Shown here piece after piece: positions 19,496 through 28,239 of a stretch of 54,705 nucleotides of DNA. How positions within the stretch are numbered: position 1 is the first letter of the stretch; each line of letters begins with the position of its first letter. Source of the DNA: Yersinia similis (GTDB lineage: Bacteria > Pseudomonadota > Gammaproteobacteria > Enterobacterales > Enterobacteriaceae). The translations under genes were made by a program, and so were the position numbers. The stretch covers positions 1-54,705 of the forward strand of contig NZ_CGBP01000034.1 of the NCBI RefSeq assembly GCF_001053095.1, written 5' to 3'. The notes below the pieces were generated by a model that saw only the letters and a list, made by a program, of their open reading frames with translations, had not been told where the DNA came from and did not search any database.

Positions 19496-19596
19496 GTTAG
19501 TTTGGCTCCTTTATTAGCATTTTCTGTATGCTATACCCTTCTTACTTGAAATTGCAGCGTTGTTAGCGGCACTGACATTTTGGATATCAACGCTAA

Positions 19597-19625
19597 ATGG
19601 CGCACAAAACGGTATTGTGCGCCAT
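19597..19625 (-). terminator. Hairpin downstream of copA
   Basis: ATGGCGCACAA, a 7-base loop and TTGTGCGCCAT, a perfect 11-base-pair stem, 18 bases after the copA stop. Only a short T-rich stretch follows on the minus strand. The stretch at 19530-19555 (TATACCCTTCTTACTT and on) resembles one end of an ERIC element, so part of this interval may be a worn repeat. Confidence 0.55.
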
Positions 19626-19642
19626 GAGGTTACTGGAACCGT

Positions 19643-22510
19643 TTACTGTTTAGGTTTAAAACGCAGTAAACGGTTAGCGTTACTGACGACCGTGATGGAG
19701 GACAACGCCATCGCCGCGCCGGCGACTACCGGGCTGAGTAATGTACCGGTGAAGGGATATAAAATCCCTGCGGCAATGGGAATGCCCAGCGCATTGTAGA
19801 AGAAAGCCCCCAACAGGTTTTGCTTCATGTTACGTAATGTGGCTTTGGAAAGTTCTACAGCATCGACAACTCCGTGCAAACTGTGACGCATAAGGGTAAT
19901 CGCTGCGGTTTCAATCGCGATATCACTGCCGCTCCCCATGGCAATCCCGACATCCGCTTGCGCTAATGCAGGGGCATCGTTGATGCCATCACCAATCATT
20001 GCCACTTTATGTCCTGCCGCTTGCAGTTGCTTGATAGCATCGGCTTTGCCATCTGGCAGAACCCCTGCGATCACACGATCAATACCGGCTTCTTTCGCAA
20101 TGGCATTGGCGGTGATGGGGTTGTCACCGGTCAACATCACCAGGCTATAGCCCAATTGATGTAGCCGCTGTAATGCGCTGATACTGTCTTCGCGCAATGG
20201 GTCACGGATCGATAACAGCGCTGCGGGCTTGCCATTGGCGGTCAGAATAACCGGTGTTGCGCCACTTTCTGCTTGTTGCTGTATCAGTGATTGCAACTCG
20301 CGAGTGTCAATTTGTTGTTCTTCCAGCAGCCGATTGTTGCCGAGGAGTAGTGGGACGCCGTCAACTTCACCACTAACCCCCAAGCCGCGCAATGTACGAA
20401 ATTGGCTGGCGGTGGCCAATGTCAGCCCCTCTGCACGTTGTAAAATAGCGCGGGCCAGCGGGTGATTCGATCCCGTCTCCAGTGCTGCAGCCCAACCTAA
20501 AGCCTGTTGTTCACTCACGCCATTAAAGGTGTGGATTGCCACCACCTGCGGGTGCCCCTTGGTTAGTGTGCCGGTTTTATCGAACACTAACGTATCAAGG
20601 TTACTGGCTTGCTGTAGTGCATCCGCATCACGGACCAATACACCAAATTCAGCGGCTCGGCCGACGCCAGAGATAATCGACATCGGTGTCGCTAAGCCCA
20701 AAGCACAAGGGCAGGCGATAATTAACACTGTGGTGGCCACTACCAGGGTATAGACCAACTGGGGTTGTGGGCCGAAGAAATACCAAATCAGGCCAGCGAC
20801 AATGGCAATGACTACCACCGTTGGGACGAATACCGCAGAGATACGGTCTGCCAGTTTACCGATTTCTGGTTTACTGCTTTGTGCCTGACGGACCAGTTTG
20901 ATAATTCGCGCTAATGTCGTTTGGCTACCGATAGCGCTAGCCTGGAATTGCACGGTTCCATCTTGTACTTGTGTCCCTGCGTGGACAATATCACCCTCTG
21001 ACTTTTGCTGTGGGATCGGCTCGCCAGTCAGCATCGCTTCATCCATCCATACTTCACCCTGCACAATCACACCATCAACTGGCACGCGATCGCCGGTGGT
21101 CAGGCGTAGGATCATCCCCAGTTGGACATCTGCCAGCGAGATCACCTTCTCACCGTCATCGGTCACTAACTTTGCTGTCGGGGGGGACAGGTCTAATAAG
21201 CGTTCTAGCGCATTAGATGAGCGTTGTCTGGCGCGTTGTTCCATCGCATGACCAAGGTTAATCAAACCGATGATCATGGCACTGGCTTCGTAATAAAGGT
21301 GACGGGCCTCCATAGGGAAAATATCTGGCCAGATATTGACGGTGATGGAGTAGATCCAGGCAGCCCCCGTACCCAGCGCGACCAAGGTATCCATGGTGGC
21401 ACTGCCATTTTTTAGGCTCACCCACGCATTACGGTAGAAATGCCCTCCCGCAAATATCATCACCAGCAGCGTGATAATCCCGATAATAAGCCAGGGTGTC
21501 TGGGTTTCTGGCGTCAGCGTCATGCTACCGCCAAACAGCCCCCAAGCCATCAATGGGATACCTAACAATAGACCTAATGCTGCTTGCCATTGGAAACGCT
21601 TCATACTGGCTTGCGACATTTGCTGTTGCCGCTCGCGTCGCTCCCCTTCGTCTTCAATGATCTCCGCGCCGTAACCGGCATTTTTAACCGCAGCGATTAA
21701 GGCTTCGTTATTTTGGGTCCCTGTGACCAATGCACTGCGTTCAGCCAGATTAACGCGGGCCACCTGAACCCCATCAACGCGTTGCAATGCATTTTGTACT
21801 TTAGAGACACAACTGGCACAACTCATCCCCGTCAGTAATAGCTGAACACTATCCCCTTCTGAGGCTGCCGCTTGGGTCACTGATTCGGGCACTGGCAGCG
21901 GATTGATCACCGGTGCCGTGCTGGTGGCTGACGCCGTATTGGCTGTTGAAGTTGTAGACGTTGTATTTGTAGGTAAAACGGTATTTGTATCTAAAACCGT
22001 ACTTGTGGCTAAAGCCACGTTGAGTGCCGGAACAGTATTCGAGGCCGCTGCCAGAGATTCCGGCTGAGATTGGGCTGAGTGTGTCAGCGGCTCAGTTTTT
22101 GGGGCGTCGATACCTTGCTGTGTGGCGTGATAGCCAGCCTGTTCCACTGCGATAATCAATGTCTGTATATCGGCCTTGCCGTACACGTTGGCACTATCGA
22201 GGGTCACATCGGCAGAAATCACCCCCGAAACCGCTTCCAGTGCTTTACGGACTGTTTCAGTGCAATGCCCGCAGCTCAATCCTGAAAGGCGTAATTCAGC
22301 GTCCGGCGTTTGGGCTTCTTTCGCCAGATAACCGGTCTGTTTGATTGTCTCAATGAGTGCATGAGTATCGGCTTCACCAGTCACTTTAGCGTAGTGAACA
22401 TTCACTTCAGCATGGTGAACATCCTCACGGCTTTCCAACGCGGCTTTAACGCGTTGAGCACAATTCATACAAGAAAGTCCTTGTAAGGCGAGCAGTGTGG
22501 TTTGCAACAT
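19643..22510 (-). CDS. copA: Cu(+)-exporting P-type ATPase CopA
   Basis: A 955-residue P1B-type ATPase that pumps Cu(I) from cytosol to periplasm. It has three N-terminal heavy-metal domains with CxxC sites at residues 14-17 (CMNC), 80-83 (CGHC) and 231-234 (CASC); E. coli CopA has two. Between the second and third is a 90-residue Ser/Thr/Ala-rich linker (about 135-215). The core shows TGE at 495-497, the membrane CPC at 600-602 and the phosphorylation motif DKTGT at 644-648, then GSNHP and [10 protein letters not shown]. It is divergent from cueR and read from a CueR-type promoter. Confidence 0.97.
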   Translation of the reverse strand: MLQTTLLALQGLSCMNCAQRVKAALESREDVHHAEVNVHYAKVTGEADTHALIETIKQTGYLAKEAQTPDAELRLSGLSCGHCTETVRKALEAVSGVISADVTLDSANVYGKADIQTLIIAVEQAGYHATQQGIDAPKTEPLTHSAQSQPESLAAASNTVPALNVALATSTVLDTNTVLPTNTTSTTSTANTASATSTAPVINPLPVPESVTQAAASEGDSVQLLLTGMSCASCVSKVQNALQRVDGVQVARVNLAERSALVTGTQNNEALIAAVKNAGYGAEIIEDEGERRERQQQMSQASMKRFQWQAALGLLLGIPLMAWGLFGGSMTLTPETQTPWLIIGIITLLVMIFAGGHFYRNAWVSLKNGSATMDTLVALGTGAAWIYSITVNIWPDIFPMEARHLYYEASAMIIGLINLGHAMEQRARQRSSNALERLLDLSPPTAKLVTDDGEKVISLADVQLGMILRLTTGDRVPVDGVIVQGEVWMDEAMLTGEPIPQQKSEGDIVHAGTQVQDGTVQFQASAIGSQTTLARIIKLVRQAQSSKPEIGKLADRISAVFVPTVVVIAIVAGLIWYFFGPQPQLVYTLVVATTVLIIACPCALGLATPMSIISGVGRAAEFGVLVRDADALQQASNLDTLVFDKTGTLTKGHPQVVAIHTFNGVSEQQALGWAAALETGSNHPLARAILQRAEGLTLATASQFRTLRGLGVSGEVDGVPLLLGNNRLLEEQQIDTRELQSLIQQQAESGATPVILTANGKPAALLSIRDPLREDSISALQRLHQLGYSLVMLTGDNPITANAIAKEAGIDRVIAGVLPDGKADAIKQLQAAGHKVAMIGDGINDAPALAQADVGIAMGSGSDIAIETAAITLMRHSLHGVVDAVELSKATLRNMKQNLLGAFFYNALGIPIAAGILYPFTGTLLSPVVAGAAMALSSITVVSNANRLLRFKPKQ

Positions 22511-22672
22511 TATTTAACTCCCTATTGAGTAAAAACTTACTCATAAATTCACCAGAATAAGTTTAGTCGGTATTACCAACCCATACATTAATGACCGTAA
22601 TATTTTGTTGGCTCATAATATCGGGGGGCTTTTATTCCGCTTGACTGGTATGGCTATTTTCACTAAACATAG

Positions 22673-22703
22673 AGGTTAAACCTTCCCGCAAGGGGAAGGT
22701 CAA
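22673..22703 (-). promoter_or_regulatory. CueR-controlled copA promoter
   Basis: On the minus strand, -35 TTGACC (22703-22698) and -10 TAACCT (22678-22673) are separated by 19 bases, the over-long spacer typical of MerR-family promoters. The spacer holds a dyad, ACCTTCC and GGAAGGT around a seven-base centre (22680-22700), closely resembling the E. coli CueR site at copA. The site also lies 10 bases before the cueR start, so CueR may influence its own gene. Confidence 0.88.
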
Positions 22704-22712
22704 GGGGGAATA

Positions 22713-23132
22713 ATGAATATTAGCGATGTCGCGAAAAAAACCGGTTTAACCAGCAAAGCCATTCGTTTTTATGAAGAAAAAAAACTGGTGACGCCACCTG
22801 TCCGCATGGATAACGGCTATCGCAGCTACATGGCCAAACATATTGAAGAGCTAACGTTGCTGCGCCAGGCGCGGCAAGTGGGTTTTACATTGGATGAGTG
22901 TCGTGAATTACTGGCATTATTTCATAACCCAGCACGGCACAGCGCGGATGTGAAAGCAGCAACATTGCAAAAAGTAGCGGAAATTGAGCAACATATTAAT
23001 GATTTGAATCAGATGCGTATGCGCTTGTTAGCGTTGGCAGAAGAGTGTCCGGGGGATGAGGGCGCAGATTGCCCAATTATTAATAGCCTGGCGGGATGTT
23101 GCCATTCAAGCAGTACGCTACCATTAAAATAA
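22713..23132 (+). CDS. cueR: Copper-responsive MerR-family regulator CueR
   Basis: A 139-residue MerR regulator. Winged helix at residues 1-70 ([25 protein letters not shown]), dimerisation helix to about 110, then a Cu(I)-binding loop with cysteines around 112 and 120 (CPGDEGADC) and a terminal CCH. The two-coordinate Cys pair is the CueR hallmark. Cu(I) binding makes CueR untwist the copA promoter and activate it. GGGGG precedes the ATG. Divergent from copA, as in E. coli. Confidence 0.96.
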   Translation: MNISDVAKKTGLTSKAIRFYEEKKLVTPPVRMDNGYRSYMAKHIEELTLLRQARQVGFTLDECRELLALFHNPARHSADVKAATLQKVAEIEQHINDLNQMRMRLLALAEECPGDEGADCPIINSLAGCCHSSSTLPLK

Positions 23133-23208
23133 TACGTTGCCATTAAAGTCATCGCTCGCCATCTGAGCAATAAGCACTATCTTTGACCTTGATGCCGCAT
23201 CAGTGAAT

Positions 23209-23245
23209 CACCCGAATCACCTACCAAAGTAAGTGATTCGGGGTG
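23209..23245 (+). terminator. cueR terminator
   Basis: CACCCGAATCAC, a 12-base loop and GTGATTCGGGGTG (one bulged G), followed by TTCGTTT. It lies 76 bases after cueR, between it and the convergent ybbJ. Confidence 0.65.
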
Positions 23246-23298
23246 TTCGTTTACTGCCTTGCTGCAACGCTAATGACTTGAGAATGTCAATGTAGACG

Positions 23299-23748
23299 CT
23301 AGCGATTAACTGCGCGGACATGCAAGGTATTACCTTCTACCAAAATCACTTCAACTTCAGTACCAGGATTAAGCTCGGTAGCACAGTAAATTCGCCAACT
23401 GCTGTCACCGACCTTCATACGGCCATAGCCATCAACAGTCGGTTCGGTCAGTGTTGCCCGTATGCCAAGCAGTTGATGATTACGTTGGTTAAGCATGGCT
23501 GGTTGCGGTTTAGTGCGTTTACTCAACCAATACCACCACAGGAAAGCAGACACGACCGTCAGAATGGAGAACAGCACGCCTTGCATTTCCCAGCTAAAGG
23601 GGAACAGCCATACCAAAACGCCAACAATGACGGCGGCAATACCGCTCCACAGCAGATAGCCACTCGCTCCCAGCATCTCAGCGGCCAATAATAGCCCGCC
23701 AAGTGATAGCCAAAACCAATTTGGATTTACTGCAATTTCCTCCAGCAT
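23299..23748 (-). CDS. ybbJ: NfeD-family membrane protein YbbJ
   Basis: A 149-residue protein with membrane segments near 10-30, 34-50 and 53-70 and a C-terminal OB-fold NfeD domain (about 90-148, with [16 protein letters not shown]). NfeD proteins are partners of SPFH/stomatin proteins, and here the gene follows qmcA by two bases, so they are co-translated. The pair may organise membrane microdomains and membrane protein quality control; the precise role is not known. Confidence 0.93.
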   Translation of the reverse strand: MLEEIAVNPNWFWLSLGGLLLAAEMLGASGYLLWSGIAAVIVGVLVWLFPFSWEMQGVLFSILTVVSAFLWWYWLSKRTKPQPAMLNQRNHQLLGIRATLTEPTVDGYGRMKVGDSSWRIYCATELNPGTEVEVILVEGNTLHVRAVNR

Positions 23749-23750
23749 GG

Positions 23751-24665
23751 TTATTTACCTCGGCTGTTTTTGCTCTCACCAATCAGTTCTGCAATACCAC
23801 CGATAGCACCCATGAGGCTACTGGCTTCCAGCGGCATCATAATGACTTTACTGTTATTGGCCGAGCCGATGTGTTGCAGTGCATCGGTATATTTTTGTGC
23901 CACAAAGTAGTTAATGGCTTGAATATCGCCGGCAGCGATGGCTTCAGAAACCATTTTAGTCGCCTGAGCTTCCGCTTCAGCGGCACGTTCACGAGCTTCA
24001 GCTTGCAAGAATGCAGACTGACGTTCACCTTCTGCTTTCAGAATTTGTGACTGTTTTTCACCTTCAGCACGCAAAATAGCGGCTTGACGAACCCCTTCGG
24101 CTTCCAGAATATCCGCACGCTTGGTACGTTCAGCTTTCATCTGAGCATTCATCGCTGAAATCAGTTCAGTTGGTGGGCGCACATCACGGATTTCGATACG
24201 GGTGATTTTGATGCCCCATGGGTTGGTGGCTTCATCGACGATATGTAGCAGGCGGCTGTTGATGTTATCGCGCTGAGACAGCATTTCATCCAGTTCCATC
24301 GAACCTAAGACGGTACGGAAGTTGGTCATGGTCAGGTTGACGATAGCCAATTCCAGATTGCTGACTTCATAAGCGGCTTTCACCGGGTCAATAACTTGGA
24401 TAAAGCATACAGCATCGATCGCTACGTTGGCGTTATCACGGGAAATGATTTCTTGAGATGGAATATCAAGAACTTGTTCCATCACATTAATTTTACGGCC
24501 AACACGATCCATAAACGGTACAACGATATTCAGGCCTGGCATCAGTGTTTTGGTATAGCGACCAAAACGTTCGACAGTCCATTGAAAACCTTGCGGGACG
24601 ATTTTGATTGCAGATAGCACTATAATCAGAGCGACAACGATAAGAATGGGGATAACTGTGAACAT
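23751..24665 (-). CDS. qmcA: SPFH/stomatin protein QmcA
   Basis: A 304-residue inner-membrane protein. One N-terminal helix (residues 3-22), an SPFH/PHB domain (about 25-190, with [23 protein letters not shown] split over the first strands) and a charged coiled coil near 190-250 with repeated ILxAEGExQ units. QmcA of E. coli interacts with the FtsH-HflKC quality-control network. It is the first gene of the qmcA-ybbJ pair. In E. coli fetAB lie upstream; here ybbN follows directly. Confidence 0.96.
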   Translation of the reverse strand: MFTVIPILIVVALIIVLSAIKIVPQGFQWTVERFGRYTKTLMPGLNIVVPFMDRVGRKINVMEQVLDIPSQEIISRDNANVAIDAVCFIQVIDPVKAAYEVSNLELAIVNLTMTNFRTVLGSMELDEMLSQRDNINSRLLHIVDEATNPWGIKITRIEIRDVRPPTELISAMNAQMKAERTKRADILEAEGVRQAAILRAEGEKQSQILKAEGERQSAFLQAEARERAAEAEAQATKMVSEAIAAGDIQAINYFVAQKYTDALQHIGSANNSKVIMMPLEASSLMGAIGGIAELIGESKNSRGK

Positions 24666-24781
24666 ACTTAACTTCCTGTCAGCAAGAAAAATTGTATCTT
24701 AATATTACGTGACGGGGGGGTAAACACCTAACGAAAGACCGGTAAATGCGTGTAAAGAGGAAAAATGACGGGAAAGCAGCA

Positions 24782-24810
24782 TAAAACTGCGCAGGATTGC
24801 CCCGCGCAGT
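24782..24810 (-). terminator. ybbN terminator
   Basis: ACTGCGC, an 11-base loop and GCGCAGT, followed on the minus strand by TTTTATGC. It lies 50 bases past the ybbN stop, separating it from the qmcA-ybbJ unit. Confidence 0.65.
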
Positions 24811-24859
24811 AGCAAATAATGGTGCTGGTACGATACAAATAACGGTGGGAAGACGCTAA

Positions 24860-25729
24860 TCAGTACAATAATGCGTAGAGTTGGCGGCGGTATTTAGCAG
24901 CCAGTGCATCGCCAGTCCCCAATGCAGCCAAAATATCCATTAATGTTTTACGTGCCGTACCGTTCGCTGCGGCTAAATCTTTTTTCAGGTGACCCAATAG
25001 CAGTTCCAGGGCTTCTTCGTTGCGGCCAACCTGATGCAGTTGTAAGGCCAATTGCACGGCCAGTTCGACGTTATCCGGCTGTTCTGCCTGTTGTTGCTGT
25101 AGCTGCTGGATTTCTGGTGTATTAGCCGCTTGTTTCAGTAGCTCAATTTGTGCAATTAGCCCCTGATAACGGGTATCACGATCTTGCAGCGGAAGGCTTG
25201 CCAATACGCTTTCGGCATCTTCGCTACGGTTCAGTAAAATTTGGGCTTCTGCCAGTTGCAGGGCGATTTCGCTAGTTTGTGGGCTGCTAGTTTGTTGGGC
25301 GAGTTGCCAAGCTTCTTTCAGCAGTGGCAGCGCTTCAGGGACTTTGCCTTCACTCATCAGTTGCGCCGCTTCGGCCGCTTTTAGCTCCTCTGGCTTTGGC
25401 AGTACCCGCTGTAGCAGTTCGCGGATCACTTCTTCTGGCTGTGGCCCTTGGAAGCCATCAACAGGCTTACCATCTTTAAACAGATATACTGCTGGAATTG
25501 AGCGTAAGCCAAATTGCGAAGCCACCATCGGCTGCGCATCACAATCGACACGGGCCAGAATAAATTGACCCGCATACTCGGCGGCCAGTTTATCCAGTGT
25601 TGGTGTCAATTGCAGGCAGTGCTGGCTGCGTTCAGACCAAAAATAGAACAACACAGGAGCTGACATGGATTGTTCTATGGCTTGGTGCAGGTTTGCTTCA
25701 GTAATTTCAATCGTTGTAGGTGTTAGCAT
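24860..25729 (-). CDS. cnoX: Chaperedoxin CnoX (YbbN)
   Basis: A 289-residue protein: thioredoxin fold at residues 1-110, then TPR-like helices (about 115-289). The usual CGPC active site is replaced by SQHC near residue 35, so it lacks thioredoxin reductase-type activity, as in E. coli CnoX. CnoX protects proteins from chlorine stress and passes clients to GroEL and DnaK. The C-terminal repeats are rich in Gln and Leu. It lies 76 bases downstream of ybbO. Confidence 0.95.
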   Translation of the reverse strand: MLTPTTIEITEANLHQAIEQSMSAPVLFYFWSERSQHCLQLTPTLDKLAAEYAGQFILARVDCDAQPMVASQFGLRSIPAVYLFKDGKPVDGFQGPQPEEVIRELLQRVLPKPEELKAAEAAQLMSEGKVPEALPLLKEAWQLAQQTSSPQTSEIALQLAEAQILLNRSEDAESVLASLPLQDRDTRYQGLIAQIELLKQAANTPEIQQLQQQQAEQPDNVELAVQLALQLHQVGRNEEALELLLGHLKKDLAAANGTARKTLMDILAALGTGDALAAKYRRQLYALLY

Positions 25730-25805
25730 GAATTATTTCTCTCATCCGTTTTAACGATAGATGGGGGCGGATTGTCTTGCTTCAACCCTTACTCAATGAT
25801 CTGGC

Positions 25806-26582
25806 TTAACTATTACCGCGCAGGACTTTATCTAGCATCCGGCCAGGTAATAGACGACGTAGTAGGGTCAACACATGAGCCACCATCGTGACCGGATAAC
25901 GCAATTGCGGGCGTGGGCTTTCCAGCGCATGACGCAATTTGGGTAATATGGCTTCCGGTGGCAGTGTAAATCGCTTGGCGATCCCAGGGTTATTGACCGG
26001 TTTATCGGCCTCTGCCTGATTCACATTTTGGGTGAAATGGGTGCTGATAGGACCAGGTTCAATCAAGCTGACGTGAATACCACTGCTATGTAGCTCCATT
26101 CGCAGGGCATCAGACCAGGCTTCCAGCGCATATTTACTGGCGGCGTAGGCACCGCGCCCCGCCGTTGAAACCAACCCCATCACTGAGCTGGTTTGAATAA
26201 TTCGCCCCTCACCATGAGGCAACATTGCCGGTAGTAGCAACTGTGTCAGTTGGTGGGTACCAAACAGATTAGTCGAAAACTGCTTTTCCAACTGTTGGCG
26301 AGAAATGGTTTGTAGCGAACCGTAGAGACCAAAACCGCCGTTATTAAACAGGCCATATAACCGCCCACCAGTCAATTCGATAACCTGTGCCGCAGCACGT
26401 TCGACACTGGCGCTGTCATCCAAATCCAGTTCAATACCTTCCAGACCTAACTGCACCATTTTGGCGACATCGTCAGGTTTACGGCAGGCGGCCAGCACGC
26501 GATAACCTCTGTTTTTTAAATCTTGTGCCGCCACCAGGCCAATTCCACTGGAACAGCCAGTAATTAATACTGCTTTTTGCAT
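25806..26582 (-). CDS. ybbO: Short-chain dehydrogenase YbbO
   Basis: A 258-residue classical SDR. The cofactor motif is TGCSSGIG (residues 8-15), the catalytic Ser is in QTSSVMG and the Tyr/Lys pair is YAASK near 146-150. It is a NADP-dependent oxidoreductase; YbbO of E. coli reduces retinal-like and other aldehydes. The C-terminus has a hydrophobic and basic segment (LLRRLLPGRMLDKVL) that may touch the membrane. It probably forms an operon with ybbN downstream. Confidence 0.93.
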   Translation of the reverse strand: MQKAVLITGCSSGIGLVAAQDLKNRGYRVLAACRKPDDVAKMVQLGLEGIELDLDDSASVERAAAQVIELTGGRLYGLFNNGGFGLYGSLQTISRQQLEKQFSTNLFGTHQLTQLLLPAMLPHGEGRIIQTSSVMGLVSTAGRGAYAASKYALEAWSDALRMELHSSGIHVSLIEPGPISTHFTQNVNQAEADKPVNNPGIAKRFTLPPEAILPKLRHALESPRPQLRYPVTMVAHVLTLLRRLLPGRMLDKVLRGNS

Positions 26583-26652
26583 AACTTTACCTAATGAATG
26601 AATCTATTTGCTTAAACAAATGGTTAACTGAGTAATGTTATTCTTGAATAAA

Positions 26653-26795
26653 TATACCCGTCATACTTCAAGTATCATGTACGTTGGCTGTCTTTGTTCA
26701 CCTCAGTCACTTACCTGTTGTTGACCTTAAAATAAATAAGCTCCTGGGGACTTCTTCAGTTGCCGCCTTCCTGAAACTCGAATTATTTGGGGTAT
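26653..26795. repeat. ERIC (IRU) element
   Basis: An imperfect palindromic enterobacterial intergenic repeat. Its left end reads TATACCCGTCATACTTCAAG, its middle has CAGTCACTTAC and AAGCTCCTGGGG, and its right end has CTCGAATTATTTGGGGTAT. These are the conserved ERIC blocks in reverse orientation. At about 143 bases it is longer than the usual 127, because about 17 extra bases lie between the CACTTAC and AAGCTCC blocks. It fills the 364-base gap between ybbO and tesA. The rest of that gap (26796-26946) has short hairpins but no gene. Confidence 0.85.
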
Positions 26796-26946
26796 GCCAT
26801 TTCTGAATAGCCGCTGAAATTAATAACCACGCTGTTTTATCGATTGGTGAGTGAAGGAGTTACCGCCCCTTAGGGCGCTTCCCCTTTTTCTAGGCTGGTT
26901 AACAGCCTGAACATGGTTACCCGTCTGGGCGATGTTTAAATCATAT

Positions 26947-27585
26947 TTATTTCGGATCAACAACTAACGGCTTGAGTTGTTGCGCCATCCAATCAGCGAT
27001 AAACGGTTGGGCATCGCCGTTAGGGTGTAAACCATCATCCTGCATCCACTCTGGCTTAACGGCAACCTGTTCCATAAAGAAAGGAATCAACGGAATGCCG
27101 AATTGCTGCATCAGTTGTGGATAGATAGCGGTGAAAGCATCAGTATAACGGCGGCCATAGTTGGGGGGAATACGGATTTGCATCAATAATGGCTGGGCTT
27201 TCGCTGCGGTTATCTGATTGATAATTTCGCTCAGATCCCGTTGAATGTCCTGCGTCGGAAAACCGCGTAGCGCGTCATTGGCACCCAGCTCAATCAGCAC
27301 CCAGCGTGGCTGATGTTGCTTGAGTAGGGCGGGTAAGCGCGCTAGCCCTTGCGCGGCGGTATCACCGCTGATACTGGCATTGACCACCTTCGGTAATGAA
27401 GGTGTGGCTTGCCATTTTTTATCTAATAGCGAAGGCCAGGCTTGTGCAATAGGCAGGCGGTAACCAGCGCTTAAACTGTCGCCGAGAATCAATAGTGTAT
27501 CGGTTGCGGCGGCACGCAAACTGAATAGTCCCAACAGTAAAAGGAAGGGAAGATGCCAGCGGAAAACGTTCTTGAAGTTCATCAT
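26947..27585 (-). CDS. tesA: Periplasmic thioesterase I / lysophospholipase L1 TesA
   Basis: A 212-residue SGNH hydrolase that cleaves acyl-CoA and lysophospholipid esters in the periplasm. The start at 27585 (MMNFKNVFRWHLP) matches E. coli. A signal peptide covers the first 26 residues (LRAAA before TDTLL). The catalytic motifs are GDSLSAG (Ser), GANDALR (Asn) and DGLHPNG (Asp-His). Its 5' end overlaps the divergent ybbA coding region by 33 bases, so the promoter of each gene lies inside the other. Confidence 0.95.
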   Translation of the reverse strand: MMNFKNVFRWHLPFLLLLGLFSLRAAATDTLLILGDSLSAGYRLPIAQAWPSLLDKKWQATPSLPKVVNASISGDTAAQGLARLPALLKQHQPRWVLIELGANDALRGFPTQDIQRDLSEIINQITAAKAQPLLMQIRIPPNYGRRYTDAFTAIYPQLMQQFGIPLIPFFMEQVAVKPEWMQDDGLHPNGDAQPFIADWMAQQLKPLVVDPK

Positions 27586-28239
27586 CTTAATAAGCACGTC
27601 GGTCAGGGTGAGCAACAGCTCTCCATCCTTACCGGAGTTGAGCTGGTTGTCAAACCAGCCCAGACAATTGCGTTGATTGGCGAGTCGGGTTCAGGCAAAT
27701 CAACATTATTGGGGATTCTGGCCGGGCTGGATGATGGCAGCAGCGGTGATGTGAGCTTGCTTGGGCAGTCATTGACCACGATGGATGAAGAGGGGCGCGC
27801 GTTACTTCGGGCGAAAAATGTCGGCTTTGTCTTTCAGTCATTTATGTTGGTACCCACATTGAACACCCTTGAAAACGTTCAACTACCGGCATTGTTACGT
27901 GGCGAGAGTGATCGCCAAAGCAAAGCGCAAGCTATTGAGCTGTTAGAGCAACTTGGGTTGGGTAAGCGCCTTCACCATCTTCCCGCCCAGCTTTCCGGTG
28001 GTGAACAACAGCGAGTTGCACTGGCCAGGGCTTTCAGTGGGCGGCCAAAAATCTTATTTGCTGATGAGCCAACCGGTAATCTTGACCGGCAGACTGGTGA
28101 TCGTATCGCTGATTTGCTGTTTTCCCTAAACCGAGATTTTGCAACCACGTTGATTCTGGTCACACATGATGAACAACTGGCCGGTCGTTGTCAGCGTCGG
28201 TTGCGCCTGCGGGACGGTAAATTGTGGGAGGAGTCATGA
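27553..28239 (+). CDS. ybbA: ABC transporter ATPase YbbA
   Basis: A 228-residue ABC ATPase of the LolD/MacB-type group. Walker A GESGSGKS near 43-50, Q-loop in VFQSFML, signature LSGGEQQRVALARAF near 147-161, Walker B ILFADEPTGNLD near 170-181 and the switch His in LVTHD. It pairs with the permease YbbP, whose start overlaps its stop by four bases (ATGA). The transported substrate is unknown; proximity to the periplasmic esterase TesA hints at a lipid or acyl product. Confidence 0.95.
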   Translation: MPAENVLEVHHLNKHVGQGEQQLSILTGVELVVKPAQTIALIGESGSGKSTLLGILAGLDDGSSGDVSLLGQSLTTMDEEGRALLRAKNVGFVFQSFMLVPTLNTLENVQLPALLRGESDRQSKAQAIELLEQLGLGKRLHHLPAQLSGGEQQRVALARAFSGRPKILFADEPTGNLDRQTGDRIADLLFSLNRDFATTLILVTHDEQLAGRCQRRLRLRDGKLWEES

